Shown here: one piece after another, positions 22,915-35,339 of the stretch
Position numbering within the stretch: position 1 is the stretch's first letter
Layout of the letters: each line of letters opens with the position of its first letter
Assembly (NCBI GenBank): GCA_015501585.1
Contig: JADNRY010000033.1
Coordinates: 186,001-250,000, forward strand
From: Rhodocollybia butyracea
Taxonomy: Eukaryota; Basidiomycota; Agaricomycetes; Agaricales; Omphalotaceae
Direction of reading: 5' to 3'
DNA: 64,000 nt
Notes under the pieces: generated by a model
What the model was told of the DNA's origin: nothing
Database searches by the model: none
Seen by the model: only the letters and a program-made list of their open reading frames with translations
Made by a program: the position numbers and the translations under genes

Positions 22915-25900
22915 CTACGCTCCTCCGGTCAAGCCTGGCGGAAATCCTGCAAAGTCGACTTGGTCCTGTACCGCCTCTCCATTCAAGGAATATGCTATAC
23001 GGAGGCGCAAGCGTACAGGGCTCTATTGAAATAAGATTATGAAAAACAACCTTTAGTAGAAAGAAAATGTTACTCACTCCCACTGGCGCAATAACCCTCA
23101 TCTGTTGAGTTTCTACCGTACCAGGAGCGACATCTGGGTTAGACATTGGTAGCATTTGCAGTTGTTGAGACTAGGCCGCAATTGAATCGCGAATCATTGG
23201 AAGAGAGGGCGATAGACTGACCTTTGGAACCGCAGCTTGGAACGTAAGCCCTGTAGCAGGCGCTCCGCCTGATACCTGAAATCTTGCCAATATCATCACT
23301 ATACCAGGTTTAGCGGCAGAAGTTTGAGGTGTAAGTGTTATCTTGAGAGTGTTCTTCTCATACGCAGTGTATGAAGTAAGACGAGAGGCTGGGGGTGCGG
23401 CAGGCGTGGGAGCAGGAGATTGGGATTGAGGAAGAGAGAACGCGGAGAGCGGATTCGATGACATTGTTGGAGGTGGTGGTGACGCTGCCGAAACGGGAGC
23501 GGGCGATGGGGCTGCTGGTGCGATCGAGGAAGTGTTACCGAATAGACCAAGGATATCATCAATTGTAGATTGTTGAGACTTGGGGGTGGGCTAGCGGTAC
23601 CGGTAGAAGCGGGGGAGGACGCTTGGCCGGAAGATCCAAAGATGTCCGCAAGAAGGTCCTGTTGAGTCCCTGTAGTGGGACCATTCGTGATCGGGGATGA
23701 AATATCATCGCTACCGAGAAGATCACCGCCTGAGCTGGAACCAACTGGCTTATTTTCACTGACTACAACCAACCCAATGAAAAATAGCGAAACGAATTGA
23801 TACAGTTAACCTACCAACACCCATTACAGTCGCCTTTAGTTCAGGGGGAGGCATACGCTCCAATACACCCTCCCTAAGTTGGCCCAAGTTGAATAGACTG
23901 GCAAACTCGATAGCACGTTGTTGTAATTCGAGCTCTGGTGTGGAAGTGTATTGCGCCAGCACCTCCACGATACGGTCCTGCTGGGCGACACTTGTGGTCG
24001 ATCTGGAAGAAATCTTGGTGATTGAGGCAAGGACGTATTGGCGGGAAAGATAGTTGGCATATGGCGAATCGAGGATCGACAGCAGGAGGTCAAGGATTTC
24101 CTTATCGGTGATCTGAAACAGATAGTTCAGAATACCCGTACAGGAGCATTTGAAGCTAGCTTACAGGTTTAGGTTGTTCCTCATCGACAAGGCCACCCTC
24201 CACAACACTGTCACTATATTCTCCCATTACCCAGGCAGCAGCAAGAGTTAATGACTCTTGGGAGATATCCGAGGTGAGAGCGGTATAAAGTTTCGAGGCC
24301 GTGTAAGCCTGGAGCTCAGGAGTGTGTGCGACTAGTCGTATGAATGCAGACAGAATCTCTTCTCGAACGAAATTGCCAGCCTGTGGGAGTCAAGATAAGA
24401 GAAATTATGGGCAGCAACAACACTACCGACCAGTTTCAAGACCCTCAAAACAGTATCTATATGCCATCTCTTATTGGGAGCGAACCTCTCCGCAGCCAAG
24501 CATATTTGGGTAGTCAGACCCAGTTTGAAATCGTCATCAGCAACCTCTAAGAAAGCAAGAAGCTCTCTAATGAGAATGCGGACATTTTGCTCATTGATAA
24601 GGGCGTATGAAAGCTCAAGGGCTCGTCGTCGTATAGAAATGTCGCCGTCGCGAAGACAGTCCAGAATGATGTTCCGATGACGCTGAACGGCATTGGTGTC
24701 GATTGAGACGACCTTGTTGAGGGTATTAAGAGCAACGTAGCTGTGATCACAATCAGCACCGTATGGATATATAGATTGAAGGAATGTACCGAATATTGTT
24801 ATCTTTGTTGCTCAAGAACTTTCCAAGAATATTTATTGCCATGACGCGTAGACCAGAATCGGCTTCGATATCGAGAACACAAAGAACAGTCTCATACAGG
24901 ATAGAGTTGCCAACATTTTTGGATGAGTCCGTATTGGTGGCCACCTAGCGTAAAAAATAAGTCCAAATGGCGTAAAATAGTACGTGTAAGCGCACCTGAG
25001 CCAAAATATCATTCATAGTATCGCTGGCTCTGGAATCTTCCTTGCCTAATAATCGGAGAAGATGAAGGATTTTAACTTGGAGGAAGGGATCGGTGATGCC
25101 AGATACGTCGTGCTCGGGGCTGTACCCAGTTGTGACGAGCGACTTCAGATTGCGGACTAGGAGAGGTACGGCCTGCAAAAGATGAGAAGAGCGCTATGAG
25201 ATCGTGGAACGCCACATACATTGCGGAATTCTTCCAGTACAGTCGGATCTGCTTGGACCATTTCAGTGGCGAGAGTAATAGCTGATAAAAGGACACCATG
25301 ATTCCGGTCGGTGAGGAGATTTTTAGCTTTGACCGTGAAGTGATCAGTCAGGTCTGGAACTTTCTTGATCACCCGAAGTGCACAGAGCGCCGCCTGGGTG
25401 GAGTGAGTCAGCGGAAAGTCGATGTTAAGAAACGTACGCACCTTCTTCCGAATGTATGTATTGCTCGAACCCAACAGCTTTTCAATCTCATTAGCCAAAT
25501 CTCGAGACATCTCTTCTGAAGCGATGTTTGCGAATGTACAAAGTGCAAGGCCGACTGCATACATATTTGAATGGTTCATGTCACTAGATCTAGCATGAGT
25601 ATTGCTGACTTGTACGAAGGTTTTACACACTTTTTCAAAGAGTTGGTGACCAATGTAAGAACCTCCTGTTTCTCATCTAGTAGTAGCATGATCCCAAGAT
25701 AACCAAGTCTTTTGTCGGAAAAGCGTGGACTTGCAACGAGTTTGAGGCATTCTATCTGGCCGAAATGCGCTGGAGAACCCAGCATATGAATGTAAAGTAA
25801 TTTCGCAATATTATTGTGACGCGCAAAGGAGTCTTCTTCTCGAAATGAAGCGCGGATAGCCGCAGATTCTTGTTGAATGAGAGCTCGCTCATCTGCCACG

Positions 25901-26055
25901 GTCTGTACTTGATGTTTATAAATTATTCGAGAGATATGAGCCAATGCTAACCTTGCAAGCTCGGATCCCCTTGATTAGGGCTTCAGGGAGATTTAGTCGT
26001 GATTTCGAGCTAAAAAAAAAATAGCCTGCTTACCTTTCAGATTGTGATACACCAT
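22915..26055 (-). CDS. APL4: AP-1 clathrin adaptor complex, gamma-adaptin subunit
   Basis: About twelve exons encode the large gamma subunit of the trans-Golgi/endosome clathrin adaptor. The start MVYHNLK (26055) splices to [10 protein letters not shown], then [20 protein letters not shown], the conserved adaptin N-terminal solenoid. The trunk continues through [40 protein letters not shown] and [21 protein letters not shown] Pro/Ser-rich hinge has two DDI/DIF-type stretches ([19 protein letters not shown]), and the C-terminal ear ends [18 protein letters not shown]. The hinge changes frame at a C-run (23582-23586 on the plus strand) with no usable intron, so either one base is missing in the assembly or the ear is lost. 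It is divergent from the RBR gene and is the source of the 14.5-16.2 kb copy. Confidence 0.9.
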
Positions 26056-26232
26056 TGCTCGACGTTGAAGTGCAGTAGCAAATTCTCGGGCCTCGGCGCT
26101 CAAACTCACGTGGACCGTAAACACGTGTTCTCTTTGACAATGAGGCGCACTCACTGCGGCTGCCGCGCAGCTGTATCTTCTAGTTCTTATTCATACTACC
26201 TACACAGTGTTCATGACACTCTACCAACATAG
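26056..26232. promoter_or_regulatory. Shared divergent promoter, with two E-boxes
   Basis: Only 177 bp separate the start codons of gamma-adaptin (minus) and the CCCH/RBR gene (plus). Two perfect CACGTG palindromes lie at 26107-26112 and 26122-26127, the core site of bHLH factors of the Cbf1/Pho4 type. Co-regulation of the two genes is inference. Confidence 0.55.
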
Positions 26233-29200
26233 ATGCCTCCCCGAAAGCCATGTCTGTTCTTCGCCAAGAATAAATGTAGCAATGGGATGCAGTGTCCATT
26301 CTCTCATGATCTTGCATCTTTAGCTACTCGTTCTGTTTGCCAGTATTTCCTCAAAGGAAATTGTACTTATGGCGAAAACTGCGCTAACATTCACGCGTTA
26401 GGGCTAAGAAACGCGTCTCCCGAGATTTGCTGGTTCTTTATGCAAGGAGACTGTAAAAAAGGAGAAGGTTGCCCATATTCGCATGATAGAGGTTGATTCT
26501 TCGTGTTTTTCGGCTCGAAAATGCGTTAATTAACCCTTCAGATATCGCTTCACCTCAGTCTACCCCTCAAATGTCTGATATAGTTCAAGGTAAACCTACA
26601 ACGCTGCTCTCCTTCATAAATATTCATTGACGCAATACTGTCCTATAGTATCAACTCAGCTATCTTCTATGGGAGATCAGAATGCGTCGGACAATTCTGG
26701 TTCACAACTTTCCAGCTCTGGTGATAAATTCATGGCATGGCAATAGCTTACTACGCTAACCCGGATTCATTGTAGCTGAAGCAGATATGAGCAACGATCC
26801 TGTGGATAATTCTGACGATCTCGCGGATTCGCACAATGAAGGAGATATCCATGCTATTCCGGAGTCCCAGGATCAAAAAGGTGCCTTTGATATCTGAATA
26901 ATGATGATATAGGTAACATATCTTCAGACGGCTCAAACGAGGACGAGGAACAAAGTGACAATCCGACCTGGAAGGTAATCGATACACCATCATCTGACGC
27001 CGCAAAGGCTCACTCAGAACGCCTTTCCGATTCACGTCCACCACAAAATCTCCATGGATTCGGACGTAATCCGCTTAGCAGCGCTGCACCCAGCTTCATC
27101 GCGAATGCGCCTCCATACTACGACCGAAACGTGTACGCTAGCAACGCTGCATACGCTCCCATGATTCCCAATTACAATCCATACCCCCCTCCGTCGAATC
27201 CCTCGCCAATCTTTTTCCCCACTCGTGTACCTAAGTCTGATCGCGATCAACGGTGCCAGCATTACTTTGCAGGATATTGTGCATTAAGTCTCGGATGTCC
27301 TTTCAGGCACCACCTTAACAAACAAGAGCTGAAGGTACTCAACTCCATGGCAGATGATCAGCAGTCTGGAAACATCACTGATAGCCACCAGCACAATCTT
27401 CACCGACACGCTGAGAAGGTTTCTGCCCCGAGCCCGAAAAATGATAATTTCGGATGGGGGGGTTCGAGTGATGTTCACAAATGGACCGAGGAAACTACAA
27501 CTGCAGCGCCTGCCGAAAGCTCGGCAGCAACTTGGGGTGAAACTTCTGGATGGGGTGATGCAAGTGTCACTGATCCCTCCTGGGGAAAGGACGAACTCTC
27601 TACACCCTCTTTCAACGATGGGGGCTCTGGGAAGCGTAACAGGGAGGAAAATGGAAAGAAACGTCGTCCGGGCAAGGATCGCGTAAACCACTTGGATGGC
27701 TCGCAATCCCCATACTCAAATCGATCAAAGGACTCTCGACAGTCATCCGGAGGGCCTTCTCAGCGTAGCAGTAAAGACCGTCCAAATCGATGGGACCACG
27801 ACACGGGATCTCACTCCAGGCCGAGAAGCCTGGCCCGCGAGAATTACCAGATCGCCGCTGCTGACCCATCGAAATGGCTTGACCCCGACGAGGTGGCTTC
27901 TCATTCGAACGGTTCTAGTGGTCTGGAACATTTATCTCCTCCCGCAGATGTCGTTCTTGAGGACCAACCGGCATCCCTTCTCCTGGAATCAGATTCTAGT
28001 AGTACCTTGGATAATGATCTTGACGGAGCGAACTTTTTCGAAGATGCTTACGCCAATGAAAGGCATCACGAATGGATTGGACAAGAGGACGGAGACGGGG
28101 AGCAAGGTGTTGGACAAGGGGGCCAAGATCGAGAGGAAGAAGAGGGCACTGATGGAGAGGTCACATCTCGTCTCGAGAATTTCGCTGTATCCGATGATCT
28201 AGCTGATCGGGATGGCGTCGACGAGGACACAGACAGATTCATTGAGAAAGCAAATGTCGACCCAGTAACGGAAGGCGATTATCGTCCAAATCTTCAGCCA
28301 ACCGATAACTTATGGGAAAATGATACCACAGGGGGGCAATGGGGACAAGCATCGAGTGGAGAGGATCTTTGGAGCGCGGATCGGAATCCGCCTGATGAAG
28401 AGATTCCGGATCAGGAAGTCGGGGCCGGCGTCCAGGTAGGTCTTTGAAATCCTCTACTGGAATGATGCTGATGCATCGACAGGATGACTATGTCCCGGAA
28501 AGTGAACCAGTGAGCATAAACTTTTTGTTTCTGGGACATATTCTGACTCGATGTTTTTAACTAGCCGTTGCTGAAGCCGAACGCCCGAAAACCGTTTCAT
28601 TGCCTTGTCACATACGGAGAAGATGCTTGGCCCGAGCACATCGTCACTCCTTTTGAATCCGAGTCGATTTTCATCTACAACATTCCACTTTCTATCGAAG
28701 AAGGCGAGCTTGCCAATATCATCGCTCGCTTCGGTTCGGTTCTAGAGACCCATGTGGAATTTGCAACAAATGGTGATAATTACCATGCAAAAGTGAAGTT
28801 CTCTAGTAGCACCGAAGCAGTGGATGCGGTGAGGCAAATCCACAAATCTGATCTCAATTCCTCCGGTTTTGTGGTGCAGGCAGTTCTGGATTCCAGCGCC
28901 CCCATACTATATGATTGGCATCCCTCCCATTTGGGACGATCGGTGAAGCTTTCATTTCCTAATCCCAGTCGTTCAGCTTGGGTTTACTTCGAGAGCATGA
29001 GTCGATTCAAGGAAGCAGAAGCTTTGAATGGCACAGTCTTTAACGGACGGAAAATCACAATTGTCAAAACTGAACGACCCAAAAAGTCTGTCAATGTTTT
29101 GCGAGTCGACGGACTCCCGTTATCCGCCGAGAAGCAGGATGTATCGTCGTTTTTCCAGCATTCTACGGTTGTCGAAATGATCCATTCCACTTACACTTCC

Positions 29201-30463
29201 ATATCAGTCGACGCCCTTCTTGGATTGCTTCGACGCCATGGGGAGTTGGAGGACCCAGGTCTCGATTTCTTACCGTCGCCCACAAAAGCCCGGACAGTGG
29301 CTTTCGCTCGGTTCACTGATGCGGCTTCGTCTGCAGAGGCAGTTCAGAAGTTGAATAACACTGTACACGAATTCTTAGATGGTGGCCGTCTCAATGTTCA
29401 GGAGACATACTACTCGGATTATCGAATCGCCGAGCAGAAACGTTCTGTTATCCGTTCCGATCTCGACTCACTGCGAGCTCACTATGCGACCCATGTTCCA
29501 GGAATCAAACTCCAGGAGTCTGACAATTCTGTGGGTGACGTCGTATTACGCATTTACGGATCGGAGCAAGTTGCTTTCCATAAGGCCCGACGCGATTTGG
29601 ACCTACTTGTTCGAGGGGAAACCATCCTAGACGGCAACGACAGACCATTATGGGATGAGTATTTCGATCTTCCGAGCAGTAGCAGGCAGATTGATCAGAT
29701 GAACGAGAACAATGCTGGGTCATTCTTCCTCGAGAGAGATTTCCGGAGACGGCACGTACTGATATTCGGAAACCAGGAGGGTCGTGCTCTAGGGAAGAAG
29801 TCCTTACATCAACTACTGGAAAAGGTGCAAAAGTTCATTGTCACTTTTGAGGTGCCCGATGCAGATATGGGTAACATGCTACGTGCAGGAAAGTACTCTG
29901 CCTCAGATAAAGTCTATTTCCATTTCCCTTCCAGGACCTTAACTTTGCGTGGAAACCCTGAGGATCGGGACAAGACTTGGAAAACGATCTCCCAACCTGA
30001 TTCCTTTGCCCTACCGCCATCCCCGACGACCGAGGAGAGTTGTATGCTATGCCTTTCGACTCCTAGTGACCTTATCTCGCTAGATTGTTGTCATGCCTTC
30101 TGTAAAGAATGCCTTTGCCTGTGGATCAAATCTCTGAATGGGCCGAAATTCTCCCCGTTGAGGTGCATCGCAACTGTTAACTCTAGCATGGAGCGCTGCT
30201 CCGCCACAATTCCGTACAAACTTGTTAAGCAGATACTTTCGGAGGAGGAAGAGAATGATCTTTTGGAGATGTCGTTCCTCACTTATATCTGGACGCATGA
30301 GCAGGAGTACAAGCTCTGTCCGACGTATGACTGTACTATGGTCTATACCGCCGGCGATCCAGGCACTGCTATCCGTTGTCCCGCTTGCAGGACTTGGATT
30401 TGCACCTCGTGTCAGGTCGAGCTTCATGAAGGCCTCACCTGCTCAGAGTATCAATCTTTGTAG
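26233..30463 (+). CDS. CCCH zinc-finger, RRM and RBR-type RING protein lacking RING2
   Basis: Seven exons (26233-26491, 26542-26589, 26649-26720, 26776-26880, 26913-28435, 28483-28509, 28565-30463) join to 3,933 nt, 1,310 residues; one intron is only 32 nt and one exon only 27 nt. Residues 1-90 hold three CCCH fingers (the first CLFFAKNKCSNGMQCPFSH); a fourth (CQHYFAGYCALSLGCPFRHH) lies near residue 270. A long acidic Ser/Gly/Trp-rich linker follows. Exon 7 has RRM-like folds (SIFIYNIPLSIEEGELANII; VNVLRVDGLPL), then RING1 (CMLCLSTPSDLISLDCCHAF) and an IBR-type module (CPACRTWICTSCQVELHEG). The ORF then ends; RING2, which carries the catalytic Cys of RBR ubiquitin ligases, is absent. RNA binding plus ubiquitin chemistry is the likely ancestral role. 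Confidence 0.8.
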
Positions 30464-30479
30464 TGACCTGTATAGGATA

Positions 30480-31320
30480 GTGGATAGATTAACTCACAGT
30501 TGCCTCGGGGACCAGTACAACTGACGCTAACTACTAGTTACATATACCAGATGCCAGCTGATATCAGTCAGACTGTAACAGACTTGACTGAATTATGATT
30601 TCGAAAAGTTTCTGTTGTGGAGGAGTATGTGAGTCTGCGGATAGACTCTAGGATCGTCAGTCGGGATCGGGAAAGTAGTCTACCTGTAAAATAAAGAAGA
30701 CGACGTGTCCACAGACCACGCAGCCTTATCAAGTAGCGAGTGATGGAAATAAAGAAAACACTTATCTTTAACTAAATATACGCGTCGCTACACTGTAGAC
30801 AACGACGGACACTCAAAGAGACTGGCTCGTTGGCCTCTGAGGTGACAGTTCCGGACGAAGGGGGAAAAGTGTGGATTTCTACTCGACGTCGTACTTTATA
30901 TGACAGCAAAGTAGCTACTAAATATAGGTAAACAAAGAAAAGAAGTACGATGACGAAGTGATCGAAAAGAGAGTTAATTATCCTCGAGTCGGACCGATCC
31001 GTTCCCCGAGATCCTCAATCAGCAGACAGGATCGGGATACCGCTTAGCGCAATCCCCCGACACCAGCTAACAGAGTGGACAAAGCTCTGTAGCATGTCCA
31101 ATACTTGCTCAAGGTATCGTGATGTCGGTGGCGGTCCGGATCCTGCTGCTAATCCAGTATCTAGATCCTGTACCGGCCAATAAACTGTAATAAATGGAGT
31201 ATCAGTGAACATGACAGGAAATGAACTATCGATGAGAGGGCTATATAGCCCTACTACACTGTCTATCGTTATCACATCTATCTGACTGATATCCTTCATC
31301 GAGCGGTCTTAGTTATTACT
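30480..31320 (-). mobile_element. Probable LTR-retrotransposon remnant
   Basis: A 94-codon minus-strand ORF (31299-31015, MKDISQIDVITID...) has the look of a retroelement gag N-terminus, with the block WPVQDLDTGLAAGSG. It is followed on the same strand by about 500 bp of non-coding, LTR-like sequence, and preceded (31300-31340) by a leader containing TGGTGCCAGTAATAACTAA. No reverse transcriptase, paired LTRs or target duplication was found. The remnant begins within about 20-80 bp of the truncated RBR gene end. The assignment rests on general resemblance only. Confidence 0.35.
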
Positions 31321-31493
31321 GGCACCATTCTTGCCAGCCTAACTATGCAGTGATGGAAGGTTTTTTCGGATGCTACCAGTGGAATTTAAAAGAAGTCTAC
31401 ATACATTTCTATGAATGGTAAAATAATCTTCAGAACAGTTACTCGATCCCCCTACGTTAGCCCTCAAGAGTCCCCCAAGGAGTCTTAAACTTT

Positions 31494-33490
31494 CTAAACC
31501 TTCACAAATACGCGTCGATCCTTATGAAACCGTGCTTTTCGTAAATGAAGTTCAAAACGAGAAAACAAATGAGAAGATGGATCAATGCTTACCATATAGT
31601 ATACAAAGTGCACCCACTATCTGCATCGATCCAGAGTACAACGATACCGCCGCCCAGTTATTGCCAGAAGACGACAGCACGACAGCAGCAATGGAGGAGC
31701 CTGCAAATTGTCCTAATGGAAGAATAAATTAGCTTCTAGTCCTCTGTCTTCTTGTTTAGCAACAGGCACTCACCCGGTGAATTTGCCAAGATCATAAATC
31801 CAGTAATTGTCGAAAGCCCCTCAACCCCGAACATCTTGGCGCACACCACAGGCAACAGACTCATAAACCAAGACCCAATCAACCCATTTAAAATCGAAAA
31901 CGTCAGGATTGCTGCGTAAGACCGCGACAAGGTCCAGAATACCATTTGGAGCATACCCCCAATGAAGAAAGAGAGGAAGAACATGTTAGTCGCACCGAAG
32001 GTGTCCGCTAAGCGCCCGGCGGTGATCTATGCAGGATGGTGGGCTCAGATTGAGGTAGAGCATAAACTCCATGATGATATTCTACTTACTCTTCCGATAC
32101 CAACTAAATGAAATGGATATTATTCCTCACAGTGTGACTCAATTCAAGAGATACTCACGAGAAAAATTCATGACTATGAGAGGAACAGTAACAAGAAGGG
32201 AGTCGGGATTCAAACTAGGAACCATTTCCCTCGTATATGTTGTGCTTAAGTAGTAGGGTGTCTTCGAATCGATGAGGACAAGCAGAACAGACACATCGGA
32301 GAGACACATACCAAAAACCCAAATACTCCAAAAAACATGCTGAAAGTAACACTAAAAAAAGTACCCGTAACTTTCCTTGGAAGCCATCGCTTTTTGGCCG
32401 CAGGATTCAAGCCTGGATGTGTCCTCTCTTTGAGCAAAAACCATGCAAAGAACCAGATTAGTGCGTGTGCCGAACTGAATGCGAGCATGGAGTCTCTATA
32501 GCCTATTTTGAGGATCCTGTCGTTCGAACGGTCAGATGCATAGGAGATCAACGGAGTTCAACATCCCGCTAAAAATAACTTGAAAAAGAGGTACCTACAG
32601 TTTACGCATAATCAACGTTTCAATTCCGCCTCCAATACCTGTCCCAGAGACCGCAATGCCCGTCGCCAGCCCTCTTTTCTTCAAAAACCACTGAGAGCAT
32701 ATCGAATAATATAAAGGCATTCCAATCCCCTGAGATATGCCCAGCAAACAGCCCTGAAATAAAAACAGCTGGTACACTTTGGTAGCGAACGCCGATGCAA
32801 GTAGGCAGAGGTACGCCAGCGTACAGCTGATGGCAATCATTCTCTAAGGGTTATTGTTAGCAGCATAAGTCGATTGTCATAACTATGTGTTTATCCAAAC
32901 GTGACAAACCTTGTAGCCGCTGGTTGCGATGTTAAAGAACGAGTCATCAGTTAGGTGGGACGAGTCATATTCATACAATTGAGGTTTGTCAATACTTACA
33001 ATCGATCCCCCAATCCTCCAAACAAGTATGAGCTCCCATTCATTGTCTGTTAAACATGTGAGTCGATTGGACCCTTGATCGAAAGTTGCCCACTCACAAA
33101 GTTAGCAAGGCCGATAATGATTGTAAAAACTGTGAGGCTGGTGCCGGGAAACATCGTTGTATGATAATAGTCTTGCAGGACACCCCAGTTTAAGCCAAAA
33201 CCAAAAACAGTACAAGCGTAAAGAAAAGATCCCAATACGACGAGCCAGGCGCGGAGTCCGCCATCGGGATAGGCATCCTCGATAGCGATAGAGGTAGGCG
33301 CTGAGTTCTCTGAACCGGTCGAGCCTGGCTTCTCGCTCGAAACAGTGGCACATCTCTCTCGAGTTAGAGGTGGTTCGAGCTCAGCTGGAGGGCTATAGGG
33401 AAGAGCAAAGGTTGCCTCGATGGGCATGATGTCCTTGGATTGAACGACATAAGGACTAGCAAAAAAATCCTCTTCTTTAAGAGCCGACAT
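31494..33490 (-). CDS. MFS monocarboxylate-type transporter
   Basis: The multi-exon minus-strand gene starts MSALKEEDFF (33490) and can be followed to ARFHKDRRVFVKV and its TAG at 31494-31496. After an N-terminal cytosolic tail, the MCT family signature DAYPDGGLRAWLVVLGSF leads into the first helix; later blocks include GIGMPLYYSICSQWFLKKRG (the mid-domain PLYYS/RRG motif), FFGVFGFL, GRLADTFGATNMFF, NGLIGSWFMSLLPVVCAKMF and GNNWAAVSLYSGSMQIVGAL. Twelve helices are expected. Introns are 50-100 nt; the last two were needed to reach the conserved C-terminus. It likely moves a carboxylate or related solute at the plasma membrane; the substrate cannot be told from sequence. Confidence 0.85.
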
Positions 33491-34317
33491 GCCAGTGAAG
33501 GGAGTTGAAAAGAAACGCGATGCGAGGGAATGGATAAATTGGGAACGAACGGAGCGCCATTATAAAGGATTATAAACGGCCAATGTTTTGTTTACTTCTG
33601 TTACTGACAAGTGTCAACATATGAAGCGAAACTTGAAAAAAAAAGTGACAAAAAAACATGCTTGTTGGAACTTGAGGCCTTGAAGATCGATCTGCTTCTG
33701 TTTGAGCACGAGTGACGACCTCTTGATGAAATACAAAGCAAACTCCTGAACTTGCCTGAAGAGCATGAGTTGGACTTTCGTATTCACGTAAGCAGAAGTA
33801 TTCCGGGATTCATCGAGGACTGGCACGCAAGTTGCATTAGTGTACTTACAGGTTACGGACACAGTAGGTAGTGTTCCAATGAGCTCTGTCGAAAACACGG
33901 CATAGTCAGTAACTCACTATAAAAGGCTTTAGGTTCACAGATCAAATTATTGAAAAAACATTATTGGCGGAATCCCATCTCCGACCTTCTGCTATGAAGG
34001 CAGGCATAAGTAATATCCCAAAATTAACATCACAGCCAGTGGGAGGTTTACACGTTTGAATTTAGTCAAGCCTTCTCGAGTCCGAGGCATCACGACTTTA
34101 AGAACTTCTCCGAGCTTAAATCCTCGCTTGAAGTGCTGAGGAGGAAAGATGTTTTCTTACTACGTGGCGTTCAAAGACGCAGCACTCAGTAAGTGCACTG
34201 TACGCCCGCTCAGCTTGAGGCCTCTAGGCTTTAGCTTTCGGATGTAGTACTTTACACGCTTCGCACTCTTGGAGATTGCGTGAGATCCTTGAACCCAGTA
34301 CTGATTGGTGTGAAAGG
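33491..34317. other. Intergenic, no supported gene
   Basis: Contains the MFS gene's upstream region and short ORFs without protein character. Confidence 0.4.
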
Positions 34318-34652
34318 TCAGTTTGTGCATTGTCCAGCGTGTGTGGCATGAAGCACCCGGGCCCTTTCGTGTAGCAGCTCGAGGGTTGAGAGTATGATTG
34401 CAAAGATCGACCACGGTAAGAACATCGCCGCAAATAAGTAGAATGGCGCTTCGGGCAATGACGAGGGCGACAGTGTGGACGAAAATTTGTTGACTATATG
34501 ACCAGAAATAGATCGTCTACCGAATCGAGTCCACATCGAACAAAAGAAACACTAATCGCAGTGAATACAAATGCGGTGAAACAAAGGCTCAGAAATGCAT
34601 CGAAATTGCGTTGGCTTGGCTGAGAGCTGGTTTCTGCTTGGGGGCGCTCCAT
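34318..34652 (-). CDS. Possible small membrane protein
   Basis: A start at 34652 (MERPQAETSSQPSQRN) leads into a hydrophobic stretch (FLSLCFTAFVFTAISVSF), and a second hydrophobic segment (LFAAMFLPWSIFAIILSTL) follows in another frame and ends at 34318. An intron between the two is required, but no splice pair gave a clean phase. No family is recognised. Confidence 0.25.
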
Positions 34653-34695
34653 CAGTCTCCTTATGAAAGGATCTTTGGGCCGAAATTGACGAATG

Positions 34696-34845
34696 ATGAC
34701 TGATTCCTTCCTGGCTGGCTTGAACAGTTAAAACGGAGGAGGTGAATGGTCACGACACCGTTGAGAAATAATGACTGATTCCTTCTTGGCTGGCTTGAAG
34801 GGCTAAAACAGAGGAAGTGAGTGGTCACGACACCGTTGAGAAATA
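34696..34845. repeat. Two tandem 75-bp repeats
   Basis: 34696-34770 and 34771-34845 are head-to-tail copies beginning ATGACTGATTCCTTC and ending CGACACCGTTGAGAAATA, with about nine substitutions. They lie immediately upstream of APC11 (start 34891) and could affect its promoter. Confidence 0.85.
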
Positions 34846-34890
34846 AGCGACGACAAGCGCTTAACTAATAACTATGCTCTTTCGTCTACT

Positions 34891-35339
34891 ATGAAAGTTG
34901 AAATCAAAAACTGGCACGCTGTAGCACAATGGCGATGGGATACTGGGGTTTCTGAAGCAAACGGAATGGACGACGATGAAGGAGATGTCTGTGGAATCTG
35001 CCGTGTTCCGTATGAAGGCTGTTGCCCAGCATGCAAGATTCCAGGAGACGATTGTCCTTTGAGTGAGTGGCCAGTTTGCCTTTGTTATTTGTCAGTTTCT
35101 CAATGATTGATTTAAACCAGTCTGGGGCGAATGCACTCACGTATTCCATATGCATTGTCTACTCAAGTGGATCGGAACTACAGCGTCAAAACAGCAGTGT
35201 CCGATGGATCGAAGGACGTGGGGTCAGTCTGTTCCTATTTTCTCAAGCAATACTCTTTCATCCTTTTGTAGTTACTGCTGAACGCAAGGTCGGATCAACT
35301 CCAGAGTCTGCTTCAGCTTCAGGCTCTACCTCTGCTTAG
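34891..35339 (+). CDS. APC11: Anaphase-promoting complex subunit 11 (RING-H2)
   Basis: Three exons (34891-35062, 35121-35222, 35272-35339) give 342 nt and 113 residues. The start MKVEIKNWHAVAQW and the sequence CGICRVPYEGCCPACKIPGD, CPLIWGECTHVFHMHCLLKW and QQCPMDRRTW match the Apc11 RING-H2 finger, which recruits the E2 and, with Apc2, forms the catalytic core of the APC/C ubiquitin ligase in mitosis. The usual last Cys is Asp (CPMD), which is common in Apc11-like fingers. A short Ser/Ala-rich tail follows. Between the start and the RING is an acidic insert (MDDDEGD). Two 75-bp repeats lie 45 bp upstream. Confidence 0.92.

Noticed and set aside
27284..28202. ORFs in other frames inside the CCCH/RBR gene
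   Set aside because: Shadows of a gene whose own exons join in phase over 1,310 codons.
30222..30524. Alternative ending CLGDQYN as a RING2 continuation of the RBR gene
   Set aside because: Splicing out 30466-30501 adds only a few residues without a Cys/His pattern.
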